From an uncultured Gellertiella sp. (lineage in GTDB: Bacteria > Pseudomonadota > Alphaproteobacteria > Rhizobiales > Rhizobiaceae): DNA of 64,000 bases. Where the stretch lies: positions 3,812,001 to 3,876,000 of the forward strand of contig NZ_OY735139.1 of NCBI RefSeq assembly GCF_963457605.1, given 5' to 3'. Under the pieces are notes generated by a model that saw only the letters and a list, made by a program, of their open reading frames with translations, was not told where the DNA came from and made no database searches. Within the stretch, counting starts at the first letter, position 1, and each line of letters begins with the position of its first letter. The position numbers and the translations under genes were made by a program. Positions 28,968-38,105 of this stretch are shown piece by piece.

Positions 28968-29585
28968 TCAGAAAAACCGGATGGTGTCCTTCGCCATCGC
29001 GGCCTCGAGCAGCTTGGCATAGGCCTTCTTCGGCACGTCGATCGCCCCGAAGGTGATCAGGTGCTCCGTGGTGAACTGGGTGTCGAGCAGGGTGAAGCCA
29101 AGCGCCTTCATCCGCTCGACCAGGTGGACGAGGCAGATTTTCGAGGCATTGGTGCGCCGGGAAAACATGCTCTCGCCGAAGAATGCCGAGCCGAGCGATA
29201 CGCCATAGAGCCCGCCCACCAGTTCCTCGCCCTCGAAGGCCTCGACGCTATGGGCGTGGCCGAAGGAATGCAGGGTCGTGTAGAGGGAGCGGATCGTGCC
29301 GTTGATCCAGGTCGAGGGCCGGTCTGGCGCTTCGGCGGCACAGAAATCCATCACCGCCGCGAAAGCCGTGTTGACGCGGATCTCGAAGGGCTGCTTCTTT
29401 ATCGCCTTGGCAAGGCTGCGCGAGACGTGAAATCCGTCGAGCGGGATGACCCCGCGCAGCTCCGGCTCGACCCAGTAGATATCCGGATCATCCGCCGATT
29501 CGGCCATCGGGAAAAGCCCGATGGAATAGGCCCTGAGCAGGACATCCGGCGTTATCTGCTGATATCCTCTGCCCTTCCTCGCCAT
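28968..29585 (-). CDS. aat: Leucyl/phenylalanyl-tRNA-protein transferase
   Basis: 205 residues. The family start [17 protein letters not shown] is at about 11-27, then [12 protein letters not shown] and the central [10 protein letters not shown]-like and F-G-E-S-M-F-S segments. The enzyme adds Leu or Phe from tRNA to proteins with N-terminal Lys or Arg, marking them for ClpAP through ClpS. It is four bases after accC on the same strand. Confidence 0.95.
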   Translation of the reverse strand: MARKGRGYQQITPDVLLRAYSIGLFPMAESADDPDIYWVEPELRGVIPLDGFHVSRSLAKAIKKQPFEIRVNTAFAAVMDFCAAEAPDRPSTWINGTIRSLYTTLHSFGHAHSVEAFEGEELVGGLYGVSLGSAFFGESMFSRRTNASKICLVHLVERMKALGFTLLDTQFTTEHLITFGAIDVPKKAYAKLLEAAMAKDTIRFF

Positions 29586-29589
29586 GGTC

Positions 29590-30933
29590 TCAGGCCGGTT
29601 TGCTGGCCAGGTAGTCCTCGAGCCAATGGATATCGTAATCCCCATTGGCGATGTCCTGGTTCGACACCAGATCGCGGAACAGCGGCAGCGTGGTCTTAAT
29701 GCCGTCCACGACGAACTCGTCCAGCACGCGACGCAGCCGCATCATGCATTCGACGCGGGTGCGTCCATGCACGATCAGCTTGCCGATCAGGCTGTCGTAA
29801 TAGGGCGGGATCTTGTAGCCGGCATAGACACCGGAATCGACCCGCACCCCGAGACCGCCGGGCGCGTGGAAATGGGTGATCGTGCCGGGCGAGGGCACGA
29901 AGGTACGCGGATCCTCGGCATTGATGCGGCATTCGATGGCATGGCCGGAGAAGGTGATCTCCTCCTGCGTCACCGACAGGCCACGACCGGAGGCGACCCG
30001 GATCTGCTCATGCACGAGGTCGATGCCGGTGATCGCTTCGGTAATCGGATGTTCCACCTGCAGGCGGGTGTTCATTTCAATGAAATAGAACTCGCCGTTC
30101 TCGTAGAGGAATTCGACCGTGCCGGCCCCCCGGTATTTCAGCTTCTTCATCGCATCGGCGCAGATCTGGCCGATCTTCATCCGCTGGTCGACGTTCAGCG
30201 CCGGCGAATTGGCCTCTTCCCAGACCTTCTGGTGGCGGCGCTGCAGCGAGCAGTCGCGTTCGCCGAGATGCACGGCATTGCCTTCGCCATCGCCGACCAC
30301 CTGGATCTCGATATGGCGGGGTTTGCCGAGGTATTTTTCCATGTAGACCGCATCATTGCCGAAGGCAGCCGCTGCTTCGGCGCGGGCGGTCGAGACGGCT
30401 TCGTCGAGGTCTTCCTCGCTTTTCGCCACCTTCATGCCCCGGCCACCGCCACCGGCAGTCGCCTTGATCAGTACCGGGAAACCGATCTGCCGCGCCACTT
30501 CCAGGGCGTTTTCCGGTTTCACCTCGCCATCGGAGCCGGGAACAACGGGAATGCCCAGTTCCAGCGCGGTCTTCTTGGCGGTGATCTTGTCGCCCATGAT
30601 GCGGATATGTTCGGCGGTCGGCCCGATGAAGGTGATGCCATGCGCATCGAGGATCTCGGCGAATTTGGCATTTTCCGACAGGAAGCCATAGCCCGGATGC
30701 ACCGCATCGGCCCCGGTGATTTCGCAGGCGGCGACGATTTGGTGAATGTTCAGATAGCTGTCGCGCGACGGCGGCGGGCCGATGCACACACTTTCGTCGG
30801 CGAGCCGCACGTGCATCGCATCCGCATCGGCGGTGGAGTGAACGGCAACGGTCGGGATGCCCAGTTCCTTGCAGGCCCGGAGCACGCGAAGGGCGATTTC
30901 ACCCCGGTTGGCAATGAGGATTTTCGATACCAT
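29590..30933 (-). CDS. accC: Acetyl-CoA carboxylase, biotin carboxylase subunit
   Basis: 447 residues. It begins with [15 protein letters not shown], the biotin carboxylase N-domain, and has the ATP-grasp glycine loop G-G-G-G-R-G-M (about 164) and the catalytic [10 protein letters not shown]. It carboxylates biotin on AccB with ATP and bicarbonate, the first step of fatty acid synthesis. It follows accB by 11 bases. Confidence 0.97.
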   Translation of the reverse strand: MVSKILIANRGEIALRVLRACKELGIPTVAVHSTADADAMHVRLADESVCIGPPPSRDSYLNIHQIVAACEITGADAVHPGYGFLSENAKFAEILDAHGITFIGPTAEHIRIMGDKITAKKTALELGIPVVPGSDGEVKPENALEVARQIGFPVLIKATAGGGGRGMKVAKSEEDLDEAVSTARAEAAAAFGNDAVYMEKYLGKPRHIEIQVVGDGEGNAVHLGERDCSLQRRHQKVWEEANSPALNVDQRMKIGQICADAMKKLKYRGAGTVEFLYENGEFYFIEMNTRLQVEHPITEAITGIDLVHEQIRVASGRGLSVTQEEITFSGHAIECRINAEDPRTFVPSPGTITHFHAPGGLGVRVDSGVYAGYKIPPYYDSLIGKLIVHGRTRVECMMRLRRVLDEFVVDGIKTTLPLFRDLVSNQDIANGDYDIHWLEDYLASKPA

Positions 30934-30944
30934 AGCGGATCAGC

Positions 30945-31400
30945 CTATTCGATGACGACGAGCGCTTCGCCATATTCTACCGGGCGGCCGTCTTCGACCA
31001 GGATTTCCGTGACCTTGCCCGAGCGCGGTGCCGGGATCTGGTTCATGGTCTTCATCGCCTCGATGATCAGCAGCGTCTGGCCTTCCTTGACCGTCGCACC
31101 GACTTCGACGAAGGGACGCGAGCCCGGTGCGGGCGACATGTAGCAGGTGCCGACCATGGGGGCTGCCACGACGTTGGCGGGGTTGCGGGCCGGGGCGGCG
31201 GCAATTGCCGGAGCGGCGGCAGGGGCGGCTGCGACCGGCGGTGCCACCGGGGCCTGCACATAATGCGGCGTGCCCGCGCGCGAGACGCGGATGCGCAGAT
31301 CGTCCTGTTCGACTTCGATCTCGGTCAGATCCGTCTCGTTCAGGATATTCGCCAGATCGCGGATCAGCGACTGGTCGATGCCGGTTTTCTTGTCTGCCAT
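30945..31400 (-). CDS. accB: Acetyl-CoA carboxylase biotin carboxyl carrier protein
   Basis: 151 residues: a short N-terminal domain, an Ala/Pro-rich linker (about 50-75) and a biotinyl domain with E-A-M-K-T-M at 114-119, K117 being the biotinylated lysine. The usual second residue after lysine is M; here it is T, a conservative place for this branch. Carries CO2 between AccC and the carboxyltransferase AccAD. Confidence 0.96.
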   Translation of the reverse strand: MADKKTGIDQSLIRDLANILNETDLTEIEVEQDDLRIRVSRAGTPHYVQAPVAPPVAAAPAAAPAIAAAPARNPANVVAAPMVGTCYMSPAPGSRPFVEVGATVKEGQTLLIIEAMKTMNQIPAPRSGKVTEILVEDGRPVEYGEALVVIE

Positions 31401-31422
31401 GGATACCTGTCCTTTGTTCTTT

Positions 31423-31860
31423 TTATCCTGTTACATTCGCCAGCGCGTTGAGCGCAAGAATGTAACTGTATGGTCCGAAACCGCAGATCACCCCTTTGGC
31501 GACAGGGGCGATCATGGTCTTGTGGCGGAATTCCTCCCGCGCGTGAATATTGGAAAGGTGCAATTCCACCACCGGCACGCTGATGGCGCGGATCGCGTCA
31601 TGCATGGCAATCGAGGTATGGCCATAGGCCCCCGGATTGAGCGCCACGCCGACAGCCGTCTCGCCGGCCTCATGCAGCCAGTCGACCAGAACGCCCTCAT
31701 GGTTGGTCTGACGAAAAATGATGTCGAATCCGAGTTCCCGCCCGCAGGCAATGCAATCCGCCTCGATATCCGCCAGCGTCTTGCCGCCATAGATACCGGG
31801 CTCGCGCTTGCCCAGCGCGTTGAGATTAGGACCGTTGAGGACGTAGACCGACTTTGCCAT
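31423..31860 (-). CDS. aroQ: Type II 3-dehydroquinate dehydratase
   Basis: 145 residues. It starts with V-Y-V-L-N-G-P-N-L-N-A-L-G-K-R-E-P, has the catalytic Tyr in G-I-Y-G-G (about 24), G-A-Y-G-H-T-S (about 78) and the histidine in E-L-H-L-S-N-I-H-A-R-E. It makes 3-dehydroshikimate in the shikimate pathway. The neighbouring accB-accC is its standard partner in rhizobia. Confidence 0.96.
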   Translation of the reverse strand: MAKSVYVLNGPNLNALGKREPGIYGGKTLADIEADCIACGRELGFDIIFRQTNHEGVLVDWLHEAGETAVGVALNPGAYGHTSIAMHDAIRAISVPVVELHLSNIHAREEFRHKTMIAPVAKGVICGFGPYSYILALNALANVTG

Positions 31861-31987
31861 CCGTTATTCCGTCTGGAGACACCAAAGCCACCTATAGACC
31901 GGCTGATGCCGGAGGAAAAGGCTTTTGCCCCGCTCGCGACATTGTCCACAAGCAGGGCTGCATTAATTTCGCGGATTCGATGGAGGT

Positions 31988-32749
31988 TCAGCAGCTTGTC
32001 TTGCCGCAGCTGCGGATATTGGCGACCTTGGAGGACAGTTCCTCCACACCGATGGCCCCAAATACCGGTTCAGTGCCAACTACATAGGACGGGGTGCCGC
32101 TGACCCCGAGTTCGGTGGCCACCCGGTAGGTTTCCTTGATCGAGGCGTCGGCGGGGTTGTCCTTCATCATCTTGCGGATCTGGTCTTCCGAGACGCCGAG
32201 CGATTGCGCGACTTCAATGGCGCGGGCTTCCGTGGCCCGCGCGTGGCCGCCAAGCAGGGCCTGGTGGAAGTCGTTGTATTTTGAACGGTCGATCTTGCGG
32301 AAAGCATCCGCCACCCGGTGGGCGGCAACCGAATCCGGCCCGAGAATCGGGAATTCCTTGAGGATGAAGCGGATGTTGTTGTCCTGCTTCAACAGCGCGT
32401 TCATGTCGGGCAGGGCCTGCTTGCAGTAGCCGCAGTTGTAATCGAAGAATTCGACCACCGTCACGTCGCCCTTGGGATTGCCGAGCGTCACGTCACTGGC
32501 GTCGGCAAACAGGCTGTCCTTGTTGCGCTCGACCGCCTGGGTGGAGGCGCTTGCCTGCTCCTCGGCATGCTTCTTTTCAAGCGCTGCCTGGGCTTCCTGC
32601 AGGACCTCGGGATGGCTGAGCAGATAGTCGCGGATGAAGGCGCCGAATTCCTTCTTCTGCGTGTCGTCCAGCGCCTGGGCCGTCAGCGGAACGGCGGCGA
32701 AAGCCGTCAGGGCAAGGCAGGCTCCAGCCAGCAGGGTCTTCAGTCTCAT
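31988..32749 (-). CDS. DsbA-family thiol-disulfide oxidoreductase
   Basis: 253 residues with a signal peptide (A-C-L-A-L-T-A-F-A-A-V-P-L-T-A-Q-A, cleavage about 27), a helical N-terminal part rich in Glu and Ala (about 35-80), then a thioredoxin fold with the active site C-G-Y-C in F-F-D-Y-N-C-G-Y-C and the cis-proline G-T-P-S-Y. Two more cysteines occur near the C-terminus (R-S-C-G-K-T-S-C). The layout is that of the Com1/ScsC-like DsbA branch in the periplasm. The longer reading from 32899 lacks a signal peptide, so the start at M-R-L-K is used. Confidence 0.9.
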   Translation of the reverse strand: MRLKTLLAGACLALTAFAAVPLTAQALDDTQKKEFGAFIRDYLLSHPEVLQEAQAALEKKHAEEQASASTQAVERNKDSLFADASDVTLGNPKGDVTVVEFFDYNCGYCKQALPDMNALLKQDNNIRFILKEFPILGPDSVAAHRVADAFRKIDRSKYNDFHQALLGGHARATEARAIEVAQSLGVSEDQIRKMMKDNPADASIKETYRVATELGVSGTPSYVVGTEPVFGAIGVEELSSKVANIRSCGKTSC

Positions 32750-32964
32750 CGCCAGTCGATCCTCGTCATGCGCCCTTGTCGAAAAGGGCAGGGGGTGAAA
32801 GCGGGAAGGGCGGATGCCGCCGATCATGTGCGTCTTGATATAAGCCTGTTCGGGCCGGGAAAAAACCCGATATTTCGGGCGGTCCCGTGTTTCGCGCAAA
32901 TGTGATGGCGCATTATGGCATTGTCGCGGTGGTTCGGCGGTTTTCGACCACGCTGCGGCGCACG

Positions 32965-32996
32965 AAAAAGCCGCGCCCCTTTGCGAGGGCGCGGCT
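32965..32996 (-). terminator. rne intrinsic terminator
   Basis: Read on the minus strand: stem AGCCGCGCCC with its complement GGGCGCGGCT and five T, about 30 bases after the rne stop. Confidence 0.85.
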
Positions 32997-33027
32997 CAGA
33001 TCATTCCGTCAGATCATCCCGTCAGGC

Positions 33028-35883
33028 TCAGAAGAACCCGCGGCGCTGCCACCAGCCGGCCTTCTTCGGCTTGCCGTCCTCGCCCTTGTCGGATGCCGCC
33101 GAGCGGACCACCGGTTCGGACGAGGCGACATTCGTTCCGCGATTGGCGCGGGCGGGCTTTGCCTCGTCGGTTTCTGCGCTTTCCGCCGCAACCCCGGCAG
33201 GGCTTTCGGGCTCTGCGAGAGGCTCGGAAACGCCTGCGTCTGCTTCCAGTTCAGCGGCGGTCGATGCCGGGGCTTCCGGCTCTTCAACCGTGGACTTCGG
33301 CTTGCGGGAGCGCTTTGCCCTGGCCGGCTTGACCGGCTCTTCGGCAACGGCGGCTACGGACCCGGGTGCCTGTTCAGCGACGGTCTCGCCTGCGGCTTCG
33401 GTTGCCTCTGCCGATGTCGTGTTGTCGCCGGCCTCAGCCTCGTCGCCATCTTCATCCGACGGACCGTCACCTGCCTCAGTCCCATTTTCCGGACCGTCCT
33501 CACGGCTGCGGCGACCACCGCGCTTGCCACGACGGCGGCGCTTGCGGCGCTGGCTTTCTTCCGATTCCGATGCCGATTCACCGTTGGCGGCACCATTGGT
33601 ATCGGCGTCATCGCCATCTTCGTCCAGGTCGTCGGACTGGTTGTCACCGGCCTCGGCATCCTGGTTCAGCGAATCGTCCTCGTTGCGCTCGCCATTGCCC
33701 TTGCCGCCACGCCGACGCCGACGGCGCTTGCGCTTGCGGTTGCCCTGTTCATCCGAACGGGCAGCGTCTCCCGAACGGGCGGCAGCGGGTTCAGCCGCAG
33801 CAGCAGCCGGCTTCGGCTTCTGGACGACCTCTTCCTCTTCCTCGATCTCGTCGTCGAAAACGATGGGATCATCATCTTCGGGTTCCAGCTCGGGCAGGAT
33901 CAGGCTTTCGATCTTGACCGGGTTTTCAACGGCTTCGCCGCGATCAATGGCAAAATGCTGGCCGCCCACCGATGCATCGGCGGCAATCACGATGGCAAGG
34001 CCAAAGCGCTTCTCATAGTCGACGATGGTCGCCCGCTTGTGGTTGAGCAGGTAAAGGGCGATTTCCGGCGTGGTGCGCACGGTGATGTTGTGGGTGGTGT
34101 TCTTAAGCAGGTATTCCTCGACGCCGCGCAGCACATGCAGGGCGATGGAGGACTGCGAGCGCACATGGCCGGTGCCGCCGCAATGGCTGCAGACCTGCGT
34201 GGTGCTTTCCAGAACCGAGGCGCGAATGCGCTGGCGCGACATTTCGAGCAGGCCGAAATGCGAGATGCGGCCGACCTGGATGCGGGCGCGGTCGTTCTTC
34301 AGGCAATCCTTCAGACGCTTTTCGACCGAGCGGTTGTTGCGCTTTTCTTCCATGTCGATGAAGTCGATGACGATGAGGCCTGCAAGGTCGCGCAGGCGCA
34401 GCTGGCGCGCCACCTCTTCGGCGGCTTCCAGATTGGTCTGGAGCGCGGTGTCCTCGATGGAGTGTTCGCGGGTCGAACGGCCGGAGTTGACGTCGACTGC
34501 AACCAGCGCTTCCGTCTGGTTGATGATGATGTAGCCACCCGACTTCAGCGTCACCTGCGGCTGCAGCATGCGGTCGAGCTGCGCCTCGATGCCGGAGCGC
34601 GAGAAGATCGGATGCAGGTCGCGATAGGGCTGCACCACCTTGGCATGGCTCGGCATCAGCATCTTCATGAAGTCTTTCGCTTCACGATAGCCGTCTTCGC
34701 CAGCGACAATGACTTCGCTGATATCCTTGTTGTAGAGGTCGCGGATCGAGCGCTTGATCAGGCTGCCTTCCTCGTAGACGAGGTGCGGGGCCGTCGAGTT
34801 CAGCGTCAGGGTGCGGACGTTTTCCCAGAGACGCATCAGGTATTCGAAGTCGCGCTTGACCTCGACCTTGGTGCGGTTGGCACCGGCGGTGCGCAGGATG
34901 ACGCCCATGCCCTGCGGCACTTCGAGACCCTTGGCGATTTCCTTCAGGCGCTTGCGGTCCTGCGGATTGGTGATCTTGCGCGAAATGCCGCCACCACGCG
35001 CGGTGTTCGGCATCAATACGGAGTACCGGCCGGCCAGCGACAGATAGGTGGTCAGCGCAGCACCCTTGTTGCCGCGTTCTTCCTTGGCCACTTGCACCAG
35101 CAGGATCTGCCGGCGCTTGATGACTTCCTGGATTCGATACTGCTTGCGCGGCTTGCGCATGACGCGATCGGGAACTTCTTCCATCGCGTCTTCGGCGCCA
35201 ACGGATTCGATGATTTCCTGTTCGCCGTCATGGTCATTGTCGTCATCGTCGTCGTCGTCATTGCGACGGCGCGCATCTTCCGAGATTTCGTCGCCGTCAA
35301 CCATGGCTGCCATGCTGTCGGGCGTGCTGTCATCGCTTTCGAGATCGGAAACGGCGGTTTCGACGTCCGGTTCGACCGTGTCTTCTGCGGCCTTCTTCGG
35401 CTTGGCACGCGACCGGCGCGGCTTCTTCGGCTTTTCAGCTTTGGCCTCGACGGCGGGCGTTTCCTCGATGGCGGCCTGTGCGTTCTCATCGACGACGGCA
35501 GCCGCCGCAGCCTGAACTTCGGAAGCAATCACCGGTTCCCGGTCGGAAAGATCCGTGCCGGTTTCGACCTGCTCGATATCCTCGTCGCGGCGGTGCTCTT
35601 CGGCTTCCGCCCGCAGCAGCGCCTGCCGGTCGGCAAGCGGGATCTGGTAATAGTCGGGGTGGATTTCGGCAAAGGCCAGGAAGCCGTGCCGGTTGCCGCC
35701 GTAATCGACGAAGGCCGCCTGCAGCGAAGGCTCCACGCGGGTCACCTTGGCGAGGTAGATATTGCCGCGGATCTGTTTCTTGTGCTGGGATTCGAAGTCG
35801 AATTCTTCTATGCGGTTCCCGCGAACGACAACGACGCGCGTCTCTTCCGAGTGAGACGCATCAATAAGCATTTTGTCTGCCAT
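33028..35883 (-). CDS. rne: Ribonuclease E
   Basis: 951 residues. The S1 domain (from about 36) is interrupted after about residue 90 by some 150 acidic, low-complexity residues with a Lys/Arg patch, and resumes with I-L-L-V-Q-V-A-K-E-E-R. The catalytic DNase-I-like part has V-A-V-D-V-N-S-G-R (about 462) and V-I-D-F-I-D-M (about 505), followed by the zinc-link C-S-H-C. The C-terminal third is disordered, with Arg-rich and acidic blocks typical of degradosome scaffolds. It begins mRNA decay and processes rRNA and tRNA precursors. Confidence 0.95.
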   Translation of the reverse strand: MADKMLIDASHSEETRVVVVRGNRIEEFDFESQHKKQIRGNIYLAKVTRVEPSLQAAFVDYGGNRHGFLAFAEIHPDYYQIPLADRQALLRAEAEEHRRDEDIEQVETGTDLSDREPVIASEVQAAAAAVVDENAQAAIEETPAVEAKAEKPKKPRRSRAKPKKAAEDTVEPDVETAVSDLESDDSTPDSMAAMVDGDEISEDARRRNDDDDDDDNDHDGEQEIIESVGAEDAMEEVPDRVMRKPRKQYRIQEVIKRRQILLVQVAKEERGNKGAALTTYLSLAGRYSVLMPNTARGGGISRKITNPQDRKRLKEIAKGLEVPQGMGVILRTAGANRTKVEVKRDFEYLMRLWENVRTLTLNSTAPHLVYEEGSLIKRSIRDLYNKDISEVIVAGEDGYREAKDFMKMLMPSHAKVVQPYRDLHPIFSRSGIEAQLDRMLQPQVTLKSGGYIIINQTEALVAVDVNSGRSTREHSIEDTALQTNLEAAEEVARQLRLRDLAGLIVIDFIDMEEKRNNRSVEKRLKDCLKNDRARIQVGRISHFGLLEMSRQRIRASVLESTTQVCSHCGGTGHVRSQSSIALHVLRGVEEYLLKNTTHNITVRTTPEIALYLLNHKRATIVDYEKRFGLAIVIAADASVGGQHFAIDRGEAVENPVKIESLILPELEPEDDDPIVFDDEIEEEEEVVQKPKPAAAAAEPAAARSGDAARSDEQGNRKRKRRRRRRGGKGNGERNEDDSLNQDAEAGDNQSDDLDEDGDDADTNGAANGESASESEESQRRKRRRRGKRGGRRSREDGPENGTEAGDGPSDEDGDEAEAGDNTTSAEATEAAGETVAEQAPGSVAAVAEEPVKPARAKRSRKPKSTVEEPEAPASTAAELEADAGVSEPLAEPESPAGVAAESAETDEAKPARANRGTNVASSEPVVRSAASDKGEDGKPKKAGWWQRRGFF

Positions 35884-36497
35884 GTAACCTGTGCTCCTCG
35901 GCGCAGCAGGCCGCGTGCATGCCTTTCCGCCCGGGAGGGCGGCAAGTGAAATGCGACAGGTGATGCGCCGGAAATGAATATTCTCGATGAAGAGGGGTGC
36001 GATGCGGTCAGAGAAGCAGGGGCAGGGAAGAAAGCTCCCTCAGGTCTGCTCAACTGTGACAAATTCTGCCGCGACACCATTTGGGTCCATACGAGAATGA
36101 CGATGTTTAGATCCTTATCGAATCCGATGGATTGTGCTCCTGGGAGCATTCGGTGGTTTTCCGCCGAAAATTCTTGAAAGACCCGACTCCCGCCGGGGAT
36201 TGCGATCCAGTCTCAGGATATCAGTGCCTGTACGGCTGATGAACATGCGGTTGATGGCGCCAGATCGGTTGGCTGCCTTTTCCGCTATCCTATCCCGTTA
36301 ACACCTTTTATCCTCTTGTGCGTTGTATGTTTATTCCTGTGCAATGGCAAGCGGAAAGCCACTTCCGCCATAATATTGTAATAATTTTGGAATTGCTCGC
36401 ACGCTCCGGGCTCCGGCTCGTCCGGAATTATGGCGGGCAGGCTTTTCGGCTGCATTTGGGAGCCTGGAAACCACCGGCGCATGAGGGGGGTACTGAC
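35884..36497. other. Divergent regulatory region between rne and amiC
   Basis: About 610 bases with no supported gene. The rne side could be a long 5' leader, as is common for RNase E, which regulates its own mRNA; the stretch around 36140-36170 can fold into two short hairpins. The amiC side (36300-36420) is AT-rich and holds a GCGGAA / TTCCGC hairpin at about 36350-36368. Short reading frames here lack coding character. Confidence 0.5.
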
Positions 36498-37760
36498 TTG
36501 AGCCATGATTTCCGTCGCTGGCGGTTCGCCGCCCTGCTTGTCCTCGGGCTGTCCCCGGTCGCGCCCTGCCATGCAGCGGACGCCACGGTTTCAGGCGCGA
36601 CCGAAAAAATCGGCGACAGGGCCCTGACGGTGTCCGCCGCACGTCTCAACGCCAGAGGTACGCAGGTCAAGCTGGAGCTTGATTTCGATGCGAAACCCAA
36701 TTTCAGGCTGCATTATGTCGATACGCCGCCGCGCCTGATCCTCGATTTCCCGAGAACCCTCTTCACCCTGCCGGACAAAGCCGTGCCGCCGCAGGGGCTG
36801 GTGACCTCGGTGCGCTATGGCACGATGGGCGAGGGGCAGGCGCGTCTGGTCCTCGCCCTGTCGCATCCGGTCAAGGTGGTAAGGCTGGTGGCGGAACCGT
36901 TTCAGAAGGGCGTGGGGTCACATCTGATTCTCGAGGGTGAAAAGGTGTCGACCGCTGACTACCGGACCCTGCTTTCCACCCAGACCTGGGATGATCCAGC
37001 GCCAGCCTTCAAGGCAGGCGACACCCCGCCGCCGGACGCTGCGCCGACCGCCGGGCCGTTTCTGGTGGCTGTCGATGCCGGTCATGGCGGTATCGACACC
37101 GGGGCGACCGGATCGGATGGCACGACACTCGAAAAGGACATCACCCTCGCCTTTGCCCGGGCGCTGGTTGAAAACCTCAATGCCGAGCCCGGCATCCATG
37201 CCTTCCTCACCCGCGGCAAGGATGAATTTCTGTCGCTGTCCGAGCGGGTGCAGATTGCCCGGGACCGCAAGGCGAGCCTGTTCATCTCGTTTCACGCCGA
37301 CACGCTGAACGAGGATGGCATCCGGGGGGCGACCGTCTACACGATTTCAGACAAGGCCTCCGACAGTCTGGCGGCGAGCATCGCGGAACGGGAAAACCTG
37401 TCGGACGAGATCGCGGGGCTGAAATTTGCCGCCGAACCGGAAGAGGTGGCGGATATCCTGCTCGACCTGACGCGGCGCGAAACCCAGGCCTTTTCAGTGA
37501 CTTTCGCCCAGCAGGTGATTCAATCCTTCAAGGGCGAGGTCGAACTGATCAACAATCCGCAACGTTCCGCAGGCTTTCGCGTGCTGCGCGCGCCGGAGAT
37601 TCCCTCGATCCTGCTGGAACTGGGATTCCTGTCGAACGAGAAGGATGAAGCCCTGCTGTTGAGCGACCCCTGGCGCCAGAAGATCGCCTCGCTGCTGACG
37701 GCAGCCGTGGTCGCCTACCACAAGGCCCCTTCGGTGACCGCAACAGGAAACGGTCCCTGA
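36498..37760 (+). CDS. amiC: N-acetylmuramoyl-L-alanine amidase
   Basis: About 420 residues from a TTG start that follows GAGGGGGG and gives a proper signal peptide (cleavage near A-P-C-H-A, about 29). An AMIN domain (about 45-140) is followed by an Amidase_3 domain with V-A-V-D-A-G-H-G-G-I-D (about 195) and F-I-S-F-H-A-D (about 265), the zinc ligands, and a final P-S-I-L-L-E-L-G-F-L-S-N. It cleaves the stem peptide from peptidoglycan during daughter-cell separation; the AMIN part targets the septum. It lies upstream of mrcA. Confidence 0.92.
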   Translation: MSHDFRRWRFAALLVLGLSPVAPCHAADATVSGATEKIGDRALTVSAARLNARGTQVKLELDFDAKPNFRLHYVDTPPRLILDFPRTLFTLPDKAVPPQGLVTSVRYGTMGEGQARLVLALSHPVKVVRLVAEPFQKGVGSHLILEGEKVSTADYRTLLSTQTWDDPAPAFKAGDTPPPDAAPTAGPFLVAVDAGHGGIDTGATGSDGTTLEKDITLAFARALVENLNAEPGIHAFLTRGKDEFLSLSERVQIARDRKASLFISFHADTLNEDGIRGATVYTISDKASDSLAASIAERENLSDEIAGLKFAAEPEEVADILLDLTRRETQAFSVTFAQQVIQSFKGEVELINNPQRSAGFRVLRAPEIPSILLELGFLSNEKDEALLLSDPWRQKIASLLTAAVVAYHKAPSVTATGNGP

Positions 37761-38105
37761 GCGGCCCATCGGCTTTCCATGCTTTGCCTTTCTTGCCCGC
37801 GCATGTCGTTTCGGCAACCTGGCTGTTCAAGCAACTGTGCAACAGCGTCGGCGGAATGGTGAAAAATCTGTTACCATCAGGTTGTCCAGCCGCAATTTCC
37901 GCACATTCTGACGCCTTATTCCAGGCTTCATGAAAAAGGCCGTCCGCAGCGGGCAGATGTGGAGAAGTGAGCCCGGTGGACAAAATCGCCGCGCGGGCTG
38001 CCAGACATTCCTTGCAATGGAGAAGTCTCCATGCAAAAGCCGTAGCGCATCATTATTTCCCCTTCCGGCCTCCGGAAGGGCAGGCAAGTATCGGTAAAAC
38101 CGGCA
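37761..38105 (+). other. Spacer between amiC and mrcA
   Basis: 345 bases with no supported gene. It probably contains the mrcA promoter; no convincing -35/-10 pair or terminator stands out. Confidence 0.4.

Noticed and set aside
32887-35949. 1020-codon open frame antisense to rne
   Set aside because: Shadow of RNase E. Composition (Arg, Gly, Phe, Leu runs) is what reverse reading of acidic and Arg-rich codons gives.
35974-36177. 67-codon frame upstream of rne on the plus strand
   Set aside because: No ribosome-binding site, irregular composition, and it lies opposite the probable rne leader.
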